From: UBA9676 sp036522155
GTDB lineage: Bacteria > Actinomycetota > Actinomycetes > Streptosporangiales > Streptosporangiaceae
DNA length: 41,390 nucleotides
Assembly (NCBI GenBank): GCA_036522155.1
Contig: DATDGI010000319.1
Coordinates: forward strand, 1-41,390
Reading direction: 5' to 3'
Of this stretch, positions 34,083 through 41,390 are shown in pieces. Both the position numbers and the translations under genes were made by a program. Positions within the stretch are counted from its first letter, which is position 1. Every line of letters begins with the position of its first letter. The notes beneath the pieces were generated by a model, which worked only from the letters and a program-made list of their open reading frames with translations, did not search any database and was not told the origin of the DNA.

Positions 34083-34115
34083 GCCTGCTGCCTGCCTGCT
34101 GCCTGCCTGCTCGCT
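34083..34115. repeat. Three tandem copies of an 11-bp unit
   Basis: The unit GCCTGCTGCCT occurs at 34083-34093 and 34094-34104 exactly, and a third copy at 34105-34115 differs at two positions. The array ends 30 bp before the methyltransferase GTG. Such short arrays can change copy number by slippage and so alter promoter or leader spacing; whether this one does is unknown. Confidence 0.85.
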
Positions 34116-34145
34116 GTCCGCCGGCGCGGACGTCACAATAGCGGC

Positions 34146-35855
34146 GTGACCACCGAGGCGGAGCGGGCGCTGGCCAGCCTGGCCGTCCGCCTCGGCGCGG
34201 CCCAGGTGGCTGGCTGGTCCCGGGCCGAGCGACAACTTGCCGCCGCCGCCCGGGCCGGGCCCACGGTGGAGGCGGCGAGCCCGGGACGGGCGGACGGCCC
34301 GGCGGGGGCCGGCGGGCTTGGCGACATCGGCCAGGTCCGGGCCCAGATCCAGGCGGGCGCGGATCCGCTGGGTGAGGCGTTCTGCCGGATCCGGCCGGCG
34401 GCCGGGCGGCGGCCATCGGGCCAGACCTTCACCCCCGCGACGGTCGTGGACGCCATGATCGGATGGGCGGCGGGCACCGTCACCCCGGCCCGGGTGGTCG
34501 ATCCTGGCACCGGCTCCGCCCGGTTCCTGGCCGCCGCGGGCCGCCGCTGGCCAGCGGCGATCCTGGCCGGGGTGGAGACCGATCCGCTGGCCGCGATGAT
34601 CGGCCGGGCGACCCTGGCCGCGGCCGGGCTGGCCGGGCGGTCGGCCATCACCCTCGGCGACTACCGGTCCCTGTGCCTTCCGCCCGTGGCCGGGCCCACC
34701 CTGTTCCTGGGCAACCCGCCGTATGTTCGGCACCACCAGATCCCGGCGCAGTGGAAACGGTGGCTCAAGGCCACCGCGACCGGCCAGGGCCTGGCCGCCA
34801 GCGGGCTGGCCGGGCTGCACGTGCACTTCTTTCTCGCTACCGCCGTGCTCGCGCGGCCCGGTGACGCCGGAGTGCTGATCACCGCGGCCGAGTGGCTGGA
34901 TGTGAACTACGGCACGCTGGTGCGTTCGCTGCTGCTCGGCCCGCTCGGTGGCCAGGCCATCCACCTGCTCGATCCCGCCCTGCCGGTGTTCGGCGATGCC
35001 ACCACGACCGCCGCCATCACCTGTTTCCAGCCGGGCAGCCGCCCGGCCAGCCTGCGGCTGCGGCCGGTGGCTGACCTCGCCGGCCTGGCCGGGGAGTCCG
35101 GCGGCCGGCCGGTGCCGAGGACCGTGCTGGCCGGGTCCGGCCGGTGGACTCCGCTGTTCGGGCACGGTCCGCGGGCGGGCCGGGCGCTGCGCGCCGACCA
35201 GGTCGAGCTGGGGGAACTGTGCCGGGTTCACCGGGGGCAGGTGACCGGGGCCAACCAGGTCTGGGTCACCACCGGGAACCCGGCTGGCCTGCCCGGCCGG
35301 TTCCTGTTCCCGGCGGTCACCCGGGCCCGCGAGCTGTTCGGCGCGCGGGGCACGCTGGCCACGGCGGCCGGGTTGCGGCACGTCATCGATCTGCCCGCGG
35401 ATCTCGGCGAACTCGCGGCCGGCGAACTGGCGGAGGTCATCCGGTTCCTGGCGGCGGCGGAAGCGGCCGGCGCGGCTGGCTCCTACATCGCGCGCCACCG
35501 CACGCCCTGGTGGCGGGTGCGGCTCCGGGCGCCCGCCCCCATCCTGGCCACCTACATGGCGCGGCGGCCACCCGCGTTCGTGCGCAACCTGGCCGGGGCC
35601 CGGCACGTCAACATCGCGCACGGCCTCTACCCGCGTGACCACCTGCCGCCCGCCGCCCTCGACGGGCTCGCCGCCTACCTGCGCCGGTCAGTGTCGACCC
35701 GGCAGGGCCGCACCTACGCCGGTGGCCTGACCAAGTTCGAGCCCGGCGAGATGGAGCGCCTGCCGGTCCCGCCGCCCGGCCTGCTGGCGTCCCACGCCCC
35801 CACTCGTATCACCCGCACTATCCCGCCGATACCTAGCCGAGGGAACACGCGATGA
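34146..35855 (+). CDS. Solitary N6-adenine DNA methyltransferase (Eco57I/TaqI-like)
   Basis: The product is 569 aa from GTG 34146; the Shine-Dalgarno is weak. SAM-binding motif I is VVDPGTGSARFLAAAG (Asp119), preceded by a motif X-like QTFTPATVVDAMIGWA. The catalytic motif IV is LFLGNPPYVRHHQIP (Asn190-Pro-Pro-Tyr193), the signature of N6-adenine methylases. The C-terminal half (about 330-560) resembles a target-recognition region and ends with GGLTKFEPGEMERLPVP, a pattern common in type I/IIG-like adenine methylases. No nuclease, helicase or specificity gene is adjacent, so it may be an orphan methylase acting in regulation or anti-restriction rather than half of an RM system. The stop overlaps the next gene by 4 bp (ATGA). 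Confidence 0.9.
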   Translation: MTTEAERALASLAVRLGAAQVAGWSRAERQLAAAARAGPTVEAASPGRADGPAGAGGLGDIGQVRAQIQAGADPLGEAFCRIRPAAGRRPSGQTFTPATVVDAMIGWAAGTVTPARVVDPGTGSARFLAAAGRRWPAAILAGVETDPLAAMIGRATLAAAGLAGRSAITLGDYRSLCLPPVAGPTLFLGNPPYVRHHQIPAQWKRWLKATATGQGLAASGLAGLHVHFFLATAVLARPGDAGVLITAAEWLDVNYGTLVRSLLLGPLGGQAIHLLDPALPVFGDATTTAAITCFQPGSRPASLRLRPVADLAGLAGESGGRPVPRTVLAGSGRWTPLFGHGPRAGRALRADQVELGELCRVHRGQVTGANQVWVTTGNPAGLPGRFLFPAVTRARELFGARGTLATAAGLRHVIDLPADLGELAAGELAEVIRFLAAAEAAGAAGSYIARHRTPWWRVRLRAPAPILATYMARRPPAFVRNLAGARHVNIAHGLYPRDHLPPAALDGLAAYLRRSVSTRQGRTYAGGLTKFEPGEMERLPVPPPGLLASHAPTRITRTIPPIPSRGNTR

Positions 35856-36172
35856 TTACCGCCATCGTCCAGTACAAACTGCCGCCGCATATCGACCTCG
35901 CCGCCTGCGCGGCGCATTTCCGCACCATCGCACCGGGCTTCCGCGACATCCCCGGGCTGATCCGCAAGCAGTTCATCTACGACGAGGACGGCTGGGCCGG
36001 CGGCGTCTATCTGTGGGAGACGCAGGCCGCGGCCGAGGCGTTCTATGACGGGCCGTGGCTGGATGGCATCCGCGAGCGCTACGGCACGGACCCGCAAATC
36101 CAGTTCTTCGAGACCGCCTGCATCACCGACAACGCCACCGGGACGGTCCTGCTCCCCGACGTGGCGACGTAG
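35852..36172 (+). CDS. YdhR-like small protein (putative monooxygenase, dimeric alpha+beta barrel)
   Basis: The product is 106 aa from ATG 35852, overlapping the methyltransferase stop; GAGGGA precedes it. The sequence starts with a beta strand (MITAIVQYKLPPHIDLAACA) and has a helix with HFRTIAPGFRDIPGLIRKQ, then FIYDEDGWAGGVYLWETQAA, AEAFYDGPWLDGIRERYG and a final strand IQFFETACITDN. This is the layout of YdhR (Pfam Mono-oxygenase ydhR) in the ABM-like ferredoxin-fold superfamily, small dimers that bind aromatic or lipophilic molecules. True oxygenase activity is unproven for most members. Translational coupling to a DNA methylase is unexpected. Confidence 0.85.
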   Translation: MITAIVQYKLPPHIDLAACAAHFRTIAPGFRDIPGLIRKQFIYDEDGWAGGVYLWETQAAAEAFYDGPWLDGIRERYGTDPQIQFFETACITDNATGTVLLPDVAT

Positions 36173-36199
36173 CGAGGGTGCACGCACCAACCCCCAGGG

Positions 36200-36217
36200 T
36201 GACGGCTGGAGCCGTCA
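36200..36217. terminator. Compact hairpin between convergent genes
   Basis: TGACGGCT (36200-36207) and AGCCGTCA (36210-36217) are perfect inverted repeats two bases apart, giving a six-pair stem with a 4-nt loop in practice. The element starts 28 bp after the YdhR-like stop and covers the stop codon of the convergent pmt gene. Confidence 0.5.
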
Positions 36218-37777
36218 GATCCAGCCGTGGTACCACATCCGGTCCAGCCACTGGCTGTACGGGATCACCTGGGCGGATAGGACCGGATACAGATAGACGA
36301 AGTTGACCAGCACCGCCAGCAGGTAGACGCCAGCCAGGCTGGCGCCAAGCACCCGGCGGCCGGTGCTGGCGGTGGCCGGGCCGATCAGCAGGCCGAGGCA
36401 CAGCGTGATCGACAGCACCAGGAACGGCTCGAACGACACCGCGTAGAAGTAGAACTGCGTCCGGGAGGCGTAGGCGAACCAGGGCAGCCAGCCGGCCGCG
36501 ACCCCCAGCAGGACCGCCCCCGCCCGCCAGTCCCGCCGGGTCAGCCACCAGCCGAGGCAGATGATCAGGGTGATGATCGAGGCCCACCAGATCAGCGGCG
36601 TGCCGATGGCCAGCACCTCCTGGGCCCGGCCGCCGCTGCACGCCGGGTGGGCGCCGGTGGTGGGGCACCAGAAGTACGACACCGGCCGGGACATCACCAG
36701 CCAGGTCCACGGCTTGGACTCGTACGGGTGATGGGTCGTCAGCCCGGTATTGAAGCCGAGCATCGCCTTGTGGTACTCGTACAGCGAGACCAGGGCCGAG
36801 ACCACCGGGGTGTGGATGCCCTGCTGGGCGGCCCACTCCCGGTCATAACCGGTGTTCGTGAACAGCCAGCCGCTCCAGGTGGCCAGGTAGGTCAGGCCCG
36901 GCACCACCGCCATCGTGCCGAGCCGCCCGGCGGTATAGCGGGCGCCCGCGCCCGCGGTCAGGGGGCCGAACCCGGCCGCCCGCCGTGCCCCCACATCCCA
37001 GGCCACGGTCAGGACCAGGAAGGCGGGCACGTACCAGACGCCGTTCCACTTCGACCCGCAGGCCAGCCCGAGGCACACCCCCGCCGCCAGCAGCCACCAG
37101 CGAATCCCAATCCGGGGCGGCAGGCCAGGCGGGCCGGCGGGCGCCGCCGCGCCGGCCAGGATCGTCCGGGTCCGGTCGCGGTCGATCAGCAGGCAGCCGA
37201 ACGCCGCCAGCACCCAGAACATGACGAAGATGTCGAGCAGGGCGGTGCGGCTCATCGCGAACTCGAGCCCGTCCAGCGCCAGCAGCAGGCCGGCCACACA
37301 GCCGAGCAGGGTGGAACGGGTCATCCGGCGGGCGATCCGGGCCAGCATCAGGATCGACAGGGAACCGACCACGGCCACCGCGAAGCGCCAGCCGAACGGG
37401 CTCAGCCCAAATATCCATTCCCCCACCGCGATCATGATCTTGCCCATCGGCGGGTGGGCGACGAACTCCCCGCCCCGGGTGAAGATGTGCGGGTCGCCGC
37501 GGGCCAGCAGGGTGTTCCGGTTGGCGGAGTAGTTGTGCTCCGTGCCGAACTTGAGGATCCCCAGCGCGTCCGGCACGTAGTAGGTCTCGTCGAAGATCAC
37601 GCTATTGGGCACGCTGAGCCGGTCGAACCGCAGGAAGGTGCCGAACGCGAAGACCAGCAACGGCCCGGCCCAGCCCCAGAAGGCGCCGCCGGCGATGGAC
37701 GGCACCAGCCGGGCGCGCAATGACGCCGGGCCGACCAGCGTGCTGTCAGCCTCGGTGCCGGCCTGGGATGCCACCAT
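36215..37777 (-). CDS. pmt: Polyprenyl-phosphate-mannose:protein O-mannosyltransferase
   Basis: The product is 520 aa from ATG 37777. It has PMT/GT39 features: the first loop carries PNSVIFDETYYVPDALGILK with the catalytic Asp63-Glu64 pair, followed by GGEFVAHPPMGKIMIAVGEW and FGWRFAVAVVGSLSILMLAR. MSRTALLDIFVMFWVLAAFG, CGSKWNGVWYVPAFLVL and a later HPYESKPWTWLVMSRPVSYF (with WCPTTGAHPACSGG) are also typical. About eleven membrane helices are expected. It adds mannose to secreted proteins outside the membrane, as for M. tuberculosis Rv1002c. It diverges from rsmI across a 45-bp gap, the arrangement conserved in actinobacteria. Confidence 0.95.
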   Translation of the reverse strand: MVASQAGTEADSTLVGPASLRARLVPSIAGGAFWGWAGPLLVFAFGTFLRFDRLSVPNSVIFDETYYVPDALGILKFGTEHNYSANRNTLLARGDPHIFTRGGEFVAHPPMGKIMIAVGEWIFGLSPFGWRFAVAVVGSLSILMLARIARRMTRSTLLGCVAGLLLALDGLEFAMSRTALLDIFVMFWVLAAFGCLLIDRDRTRTILAGAAAPAGPPGLPPRIGIRWWLLAAGVCLGLACGSKWNGVWYVPAFLVLTVAWDVGARRAAGFGPLTAGAGARYTAGRLGTMAVVPGLTYLATWSGWLFTNTGYDREWAAQQGIHTPVVSALVSLYEYHKAMLGFNTGLTTHHPYESKPWTWLVMSRPVSYFWCPTTGAHPACSGGRAQEVLAIGTPLIWWASIITLIICLGWWLTRRDWRAGAVLLGVAAGWLPWFAYASRTQFYFYAVSFEPFLVLSITLCLGLLIGPATASTGRRVLGASLAGVYLLAVLVNFVYLYPVLSAQVIPYSQWLDRMWYHGWI

Positions 37778-37822
37778 CGAGCCTCATCGTAGGGCGAGCG
37801 GCACGCTAGCGTGAATCGCGCC

Positions 37823-38728
37823 ATGAAAGACGCACAGGCAGGCACGCTCGTGGTAGCGGCCGCTCCCATCGGTCAACCCGGGGACACCTCCCCGCGGCTG
37901 GCTTCGGCGCTGGCCACGGCGCGGATCATCGCGGCCGAGGACACCCGCCGGGTGCGCCGGCTGGCGGCCGCGCTGGGGGTCCGCCCGCCCGGCCGGATCG
38001 TCTCCTACTACGACGCGGTCGAGCAGGACCGGGTTCCCGGGCTGCTTGACGCGCTGCGGGCCGGCGAGGACGTGCTGCTGGTGACCGACGCCGGCATGCC
38101 CGCGGTGAGCGATCCCGGGTACCGGCTGGTCGCCGCGGCGGCCGAGGCCGGGGTCAGGGTCACGGTGCTGCCCGGGCCGTCGGCGGTGACCGCCGCGCTC
38201 GCGGTGTCCGGGCTGCCCAGCGACCGGTTCTGCTTCGAGGGCTTCCCGCCCCGCCGGGCGGCCGAGCGAGCCCGCCGGTTCGCCTCGCTCGTGGCCGAGC
38301 CGCGGACCATGGTGTTCTTCGAGTCGCCGCACCGGGTGGCGCGCACGCTGGCCGGACTGGCCGCGGCGTTCGGCCCGGACCGGCGGGCGGTGGCCTGCCG
38401 GGAACTGACCAAGACGTACGAGGAGATCCGCCGGGGGACGCTGGCTGACCTGGCCGACTGGGCGGCGGCGGGAGTGCGGGGCGAGATCACGCTGGTGGTC
38501 GCGGGCGCCCCGGCCGGGGCGCCCGCGACGGCGCAGCCAGCGGCCAGCGGGCACGCAGGCAGTCCCGGGCCCGGGCTGGCCGCCGACGTGGCCAGCCGCG
38601 AGGCCAGCGGCCTGACCCGCAAGGACGCCATCGCGGCCGTCGCCCGCGAGCTGGGCCTCCGCAAACGCGACGTCTACGACGCCGTGGTCGCGGAAAAGCG
38701 GGAAGGGGGCGCGGCCCCGCGCCGATAG
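37823..38728 (+). CDS. rsmI: 16S rRNA (cytidine-1402 2'-O)-methyltransferase RsmI
   Basis: I use ATG 37823 (MKDAQAGTLVVAAAPIGQPG, about 301 aa); GTG 37811 adds four residues. Tetrapyrrole-methylase fold motifs are clear: LVVAAAPIGQPGDTSPRLAS, AEDTRRVRRL, VLLVTDAGMPAVSDPGYRLV, VTVLPGPSAVTAALAVSGLP, FFESPHRVARTLAGLA and RELTKTYEEIRRGTLADLAD. The C-terminal GLTRKDAIAAVARELGLRKR, DVYDAV is the usual small helical domain; between them is an Ala/Gly/Pro-rich linker. The enzyme 2'-O-methylates C1402 in the ribosomal P site. metG follows 9 bp later, so rsmI-metG-tatD form an operon. Confidence 0.96.
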   Translation: MKDAQAGTLVVAAAPIGQPGDTSPRLASALATARIIAAEDTRRVRRLAAALGVRPPGRIVSYYDAVEQDRVPGLLDALRAGEDVLLVTDAGMPAVSDPGYRLVAAAAEAGVRVTVLPGPSAVTAALAVSGLPSDRFCFEGFPPRRAAERARRFASLVAEPRTMVFFESPHRVARTLAGLAAAFGPDRRAVACRELTKTYEEIRRGTLADLADWAAAGVRGEITLVVAGAPAGAPATAQPAASGHAGSPGPGLAADVASREASGLTRKDAIAAVARELGLRKRDVYDAVVAEKREGGAAPRR

Positions 38729-38737
38729 GCTGGATCC

Positions 38738-40534
38738 ATGTCCGCGACCGCCCGGCACATCCTCGCCGCCCCGGCCTGGCCCTACGCCAACGGCCCACGT
38801 CACATCGGCCACGTCTCCGGCTTCGCGCTGCCGTGCGACATGTTCAGCCGGTACCAGCGGATGATGGGCAGCAAGGTGCTGATGGTGAGCGGCACCGACG
38901 AGCACGGCACGCCCATCCAGGTCCAGGCGGACGCCGAAGGCACCAGCCCGCGCGAGCTCGCCGACCGCTACAACCGGGTCATCGCCGAGGATCTGCTCGG
39001 GCTGCGCATGTCCTACGACCTGTTCACCCGGACGACCACGCGCAACCACTACGCGGTCGCGCAGGAGATCTTCACCGGCCTCTACGACAACGGCTATATC
39101 TTCCCCAAGACCACGCTCGGTGCGATCTCGCCGTCCACCGGCCGGACCCTGCCCGACCGCTACATCGAGGGCACCTGCCCGATCTGCGGCTACGAGAACG
39201 CGCGCGGCGACCAGTGCGACAACTGCGGCAACCAGCTCGACCCGGAGCAGCTGATCAACCCGCGGTCGAAGATCAACGGCGAGACGCCCAAGTTCGTGGA
39301 GACCGAGCAGTTCTTCCTGGATCTGCCCGCCTTCACCGACGTGCTCGGAAGCTGGCTGCGGACCAAGGCCGGCCAGTGGCGGCCGAACGTGCTCAACTTC
39401 TCGCTCAACCTGCTCGCCGACCTCCAGCCGCGGGCTATCACCCGCGACCTCGACTGGGGCGTGCCGGTGCCGCTCGACGGCTGGCGGGACCGCCCCGACA
39501 AGCGGATCTACGTCTGGTTCGACGCGGTCATCGGTTACCTGTCCGCCTCCATCGAGTGGGCCCGGCGGTCCGGTGACCCCGACGCGTGGCGGGCCTGGTG
39601 GCAGTCGCCCGACGCCGAGTCGTACTACTTCATGGGCAAGGACAACATCGTCTTCCACACCGAGATCTGGCCCGCCATGCTGCTCGGCTACAGCGGCCGG
39701 GGCAGCAAGGATGGCAAGCCGGGCCGCTACGGCGCGCTGGACCTGCCGACCGAGGTGGTCTCCAGCGAGTTCCTCACCATGGAAGGCCGCAAGTTCTCCT
39801 CGTCCCGCGCGGTCGTCATCTACGTGCGCGACTTCCTCGCCCGCTACGACGTGGACGCGCTCCGCTACTACGTGGCGGTGGCCGGGCCTGAGAGCCAGGA
39901 CACCGACTTCACCTGGAGCGAGTTCGTCCGCCGCAACAACGACGAGCTGGTCGCCACCTGGGGAAACCTGGTCAACCGGTCCATCTCTTTCGCGGCCAGG
40001 AACATCGGCGAGATTCCCGGGCCGGGCACGCTCACCGTTACCGACCGCGAGCTGCTCGAGCGTTCCCGGCAGGCGTTTGGCGTCATCGGGGGTGAGCTGG
40101 GGCGCTCGCGCTTCAAGGCGGCCGTCACCGAGGCGATGCGGACCGTGGCCGAAGCGAACAAGTACATGTCCGACCAGGCGCCGTGGAAGCTGCGCGAGTC
40201 CGACCCGGAGCGGATGCGCACCGTCATGCATGTCGTGCTGCAGCTGGTGGACGACGCGAAGACGCTGCTCACCCCGTTCCTGCCGCGCTCGTCGGCCAAG
40301 GTGCACGCCATGCTGGGTGGCGGCAAGGCGTGGTCGGGCACGCCTCGGATCGAGGACGTGGACGAGGACGGCGGGCCGTCCTACCCGGTGATCACCGGCG
40401 ACTACGACACCCCGGCCCGCTGGCAGAGCGAGCCGGTCCGGCCCGGCACCCCGCTGGCGGCGCCGGAGCCGCTGTTCGCCAAGCTCGACCCGTCGGTGAT
40501 CGAGGAGGAGCTGGCCCGGCTGGAGCAGCCGTGA
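38738..40534 (+). CDS. metG: Methionyl-tRNA synthetase
   Basis: The product is 598 aa. Class I signature HIGH is exact (His22-Ile-Gly-His25 in ANGPRHIGHVSGF). The connective domain has one zinc knuckle, Cys147-PI-Cys150 and Cys160-DN-Cys163. YVWFDAVIGYLSASIEWA, YYFMGKDNIVFHTEIWPAML and SSEFLTMEGRKFSSSRAVVI follow; the KMSKS loop reads Lys352-Phe-Ser-Ser-Ser356, a tolerated variant in this family. The anticodon-binding helical domain (about 395-560) is complete, with no C-terminal tRNA-binding appendage. It charges initiator and elongator tRNA-Met. It sits 9 bp after rsmI and overlaps tatD by 4 bp, the standard actinobacterial order. Confidence 0.98.
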   Translation: MSATARHILAAPAWPYANGPRHIGHVSGFALPCDMFSRYQRMMGSKVLMVSGTDEHGTPIQVQADAEGTSPRELADRYNRVIAEDLLGLRMSYDLFTRTTTRNHYAVAQEIFTGLYDNGYIFPKTTLGAISPSTGRTLPDRYIEGTCPICGYENARGDQCDNCGNQLDPEQLINPRSKINGETPKFVETEQFFLDLPAFTDVLGSWLRTKAGQWRPNVLNFSLNLLADLQPRAITRDLDWGVPVPLDGWRDRPDKRIYVWFDAVIGYLSASIEWARRSGDPDAWRAWWQSPDAESYYFMGKDNIVFHTEIWPAMLLGYSGRGSKDGKPGRYGALDLPTEVVSSEFLTMEGRKFSSSRAVVIYVRDFLARYDVDALRYYVAVAGPESQDTDFTWSEFVRRNNDELVATWGNLVNRSISFAARNIGEIPGPGTLTVTDRELLERSRQAFGVIGGELGRSRFKAAVTEAMRTVAEANKYMSDQAPWKLRESDPERMRTVMHVVLQLVDDAKTLLTPFLPRSSAKVHAMLGGGKAWSGTPRIEDVDEDGGPSYPVITGDYDTPARWQSEPVRPGTPLAAPEPLFAKLDPSVIEEELARLEQP

Positions 40535-41382
40535 CCGCTGCCCGCGAGGCCAGGGACGGGGTGCCCGCCGCTGGTGACGTGCCGGCGCCGGAGCCGCTGC
40601 CCGGGGTGGCGCTGGACAGCCACTGCCACCTGGACCTGATCGACCGGCCGCCGGCCGAGGTGATCGCGGCCGCCCGGGCGGCCGGCATCGCCCGGGTGGT
40701 CACCATCGGCGTCGACCTGTCCTCTTCCCGGTGGGCGGCCGCCTGCGCGGGCGAGCACGACGGCGTGTACGCGGCGGTCGCCATTCATCCCAACGAGACC
40801 GCGTCGGCCGCCGCGTCCCCGGCGGAGCGGGATGCGGTGCTCGCGGAGATCGCCGGGCTGGCGGCGCTGCCGCAGGTCCGCGCGATCGGGGAGACCGGGC
40901 TCGACTACTACCGCGACCACGCCAGCCCGCCGGTCCAGCGCGAGTGGTTCCGCGCCCACATCGAACTGGCCAAGCAGGCCGGGGTGGCGCTGATGATCCA
41001 CGACCGGGAGGCGCACGAGGACGTGTTCGCCCTGCTCGACGAGCAGGGCCCGCCGGACCGGGTCATCTTCCACTGCTTCTCCGGTGATGCGGACATGGTC
41101 AAGCGGTGCGCGGAGGCCGGCTACGTGATGAGTTTCGCCGGGAACCTCACGTTCTCCAATGCGCAGCCGCTGCGGGACGCGGCCGCCGCCGCGCCGCTGG
41201 ATCTGCTGCTGGTGGAGACCGACGCCCCGTTCCTCACCCCCGTGCCGCACCGGGGCAAGCCGAACTCGCCCGCGATGGTGGCCCACACGGTACGCGCGCT
41301 GGCCCGCCTCAAAGGGGTGCCGGTCGAGGAGATGTGCGCGCAGCTCACCGCCACCGGCGAGCGGATGTTCGGCCCCTGGTGA
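40531..41382 (+). CDS. tatD: TatD-family metal-dependent hydrolase/DNase
   Basis: GTG 40531 overlaps the metG stop (GTGA). The product is 283 aa. The TIM-barrel metal ligands are visible: VALDSHCHLDLI (HxH), RAIGETGLDYYRDHA (Glu), LMIHDREAHED (His), FHCFSGDADMVKRCAEAGY (His) and LLVETDAPFLTPVPHRGK (Asp). The first 30 residues are a Pro/Ala-rich lead not found in most TatD proteins. Members are 3'-5' exonucleases or related phosphodiesterases; in this position they are often called TatD or YcfH. The stop lies 8 bp before the window end, so later operon members, often rpf and rsmA, would be outside. Confidence 0.96.
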   Translation: MTAAREARDGVPAAGDVPAPEPLPGVALDSHCHLDLIDRPPAEVIAAARAAGIARVVTIGVDLSSSRWAAACAGEHDGVYAAVAIHPNETASAAASPAERDAVLAEIAGLAALPQVRAIGETGLDYYRDHASPPVQREWFRAHIELAKQAGVALMIHDREAHEDVFALLDEQGPPDRVIFHCFSGDADMVKRCAEAGYVMSFAGNLTFSNAQPLRDAAAAAPLDLLLVETDAPFLTPVPHRGKPNSPAMVAHTVRALARLKGVPVEEMCAQLTATGERMFGPW

Positions 41383-41390
41383 CCGGGCCG

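Larger units (their letters stand above)
33844..34145. other. Divergent intergenic region between sigR and the methyltransferase gene
   Basis: This 302-bp stretch has no convincing open frame of its own. It holds a possible sigR -10 box (TATAGG, minus strand, 33878-33873), the palindrome AGGGAATTCCCT (33935-33946), a bulged stem-loop (33964-34013) and an 11-bp tandem repeat (34083-34115). Its GC content dips at 33935-34010. The SigR-type promoter pattern GGGAAT-N18/19-GTT is not satisfied in either direction. Confidence 0.7.

Noticed and set aside
34083..34115. CRISPR-like array
   Set aside because: Units are directly abutting 11-mers without spacers; this is a simple tandem repeat.
34146..35855. 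Complete restriction-modification or BREX/Pgl-type system
   Set aside because: Only a methyltransferase is present; no nuclease, helicase, kinase or PglZ-like gene lies within the window.
37784..40306. 840-codon minus-strand open frame opposite rsmI and metG
   Set aside because: Spans two certain housekeeping genes in antisense and shows only mirror-codon composition.

Overview
The window is very GC-rich with strong G/C third-position bias, GTG starts, 4-bp gene overlaps and no insertion sequences. Gene content and order point to a high-GC actinomycete: dnaK-grpE-dnaJ-hspR-clpB with a HAIR operator, a SigR/SigH-type sigma factor, an HspR-type regulator, and a pmt gene divergent from rsmI-metG-tatD. 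The order pmt / rsmI / metG / tatD is familiar from actinobacterial chromosomes, so this is core chromosome with accessory inserts. I do not assign a genus.

Region 1 (1-3702): the 5' part of an atypical NAD(P)-dependent epimerase running off the left edge, an NYN-domain putative RNase with a very long Pro/Gly/Gln-rich linker, and a helical-repeat (TPR-like) protein whose 3' end overlaps clpB on the opposite strand. Region 2 (3588-10980): the complete DnaK chaperone operon, transcribed leftwards from a HAIR-type site upstream of dnaK. Region 3 (11056-13882): a membrane iron-sulfur reductase of the heterodisulfide-reductase type, followed closely by a TMEM175-like channel.

Region 4 (13944-18984), all leftward: a secreted protein with an EXORDIUM/metalloprotease-like core, an Ig-like domain and a ricin-B lectin; a sensor kinase/response regulator pair; and a membrane-anchored protein followed by two strong hairpins. 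Region 5 (19067-25449): argS, plsX and a DHA2-type drug exporter on the minus strand, then an SDR dehydrogenase and an enoyl-CoA hydratase on the plus strand.

Region 6 (25528-33168) is the most unusual: an asparagine-synthase-like amidotransferase with a 118-residue insertion, overlapping a 1182-residue protein that joins a GT2 glycosyltransferase to a TagF-like polyol-phosphate polymerase, followed by a GT-C membrane glycosyltransferase. I read it as a surface glycopolymer locus. Region 7 (33265-36172): a SigR-like sigma factor without an adjacent anti-sigma gene, a 302-bp divergent intergenic region with a foldable stem-loop and an 11-bp tandem repeat, then a solitary N6-adenine DNA methyltransferase overlapping a small YdhR-like protein. 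Region 8 (36215-41382): protein O-mannosyltransferase, rsmI, metG and tatD.

I found no tRNA, rRNA, CRISPR array, insertion sequence or prophage. The best candidates for undescribed biology are the asnB / GT2-TagF / GT-C locus, the methyltransferase-YdhR pair with its leader, and two short perfect palindromes positioned on predicted promoters.
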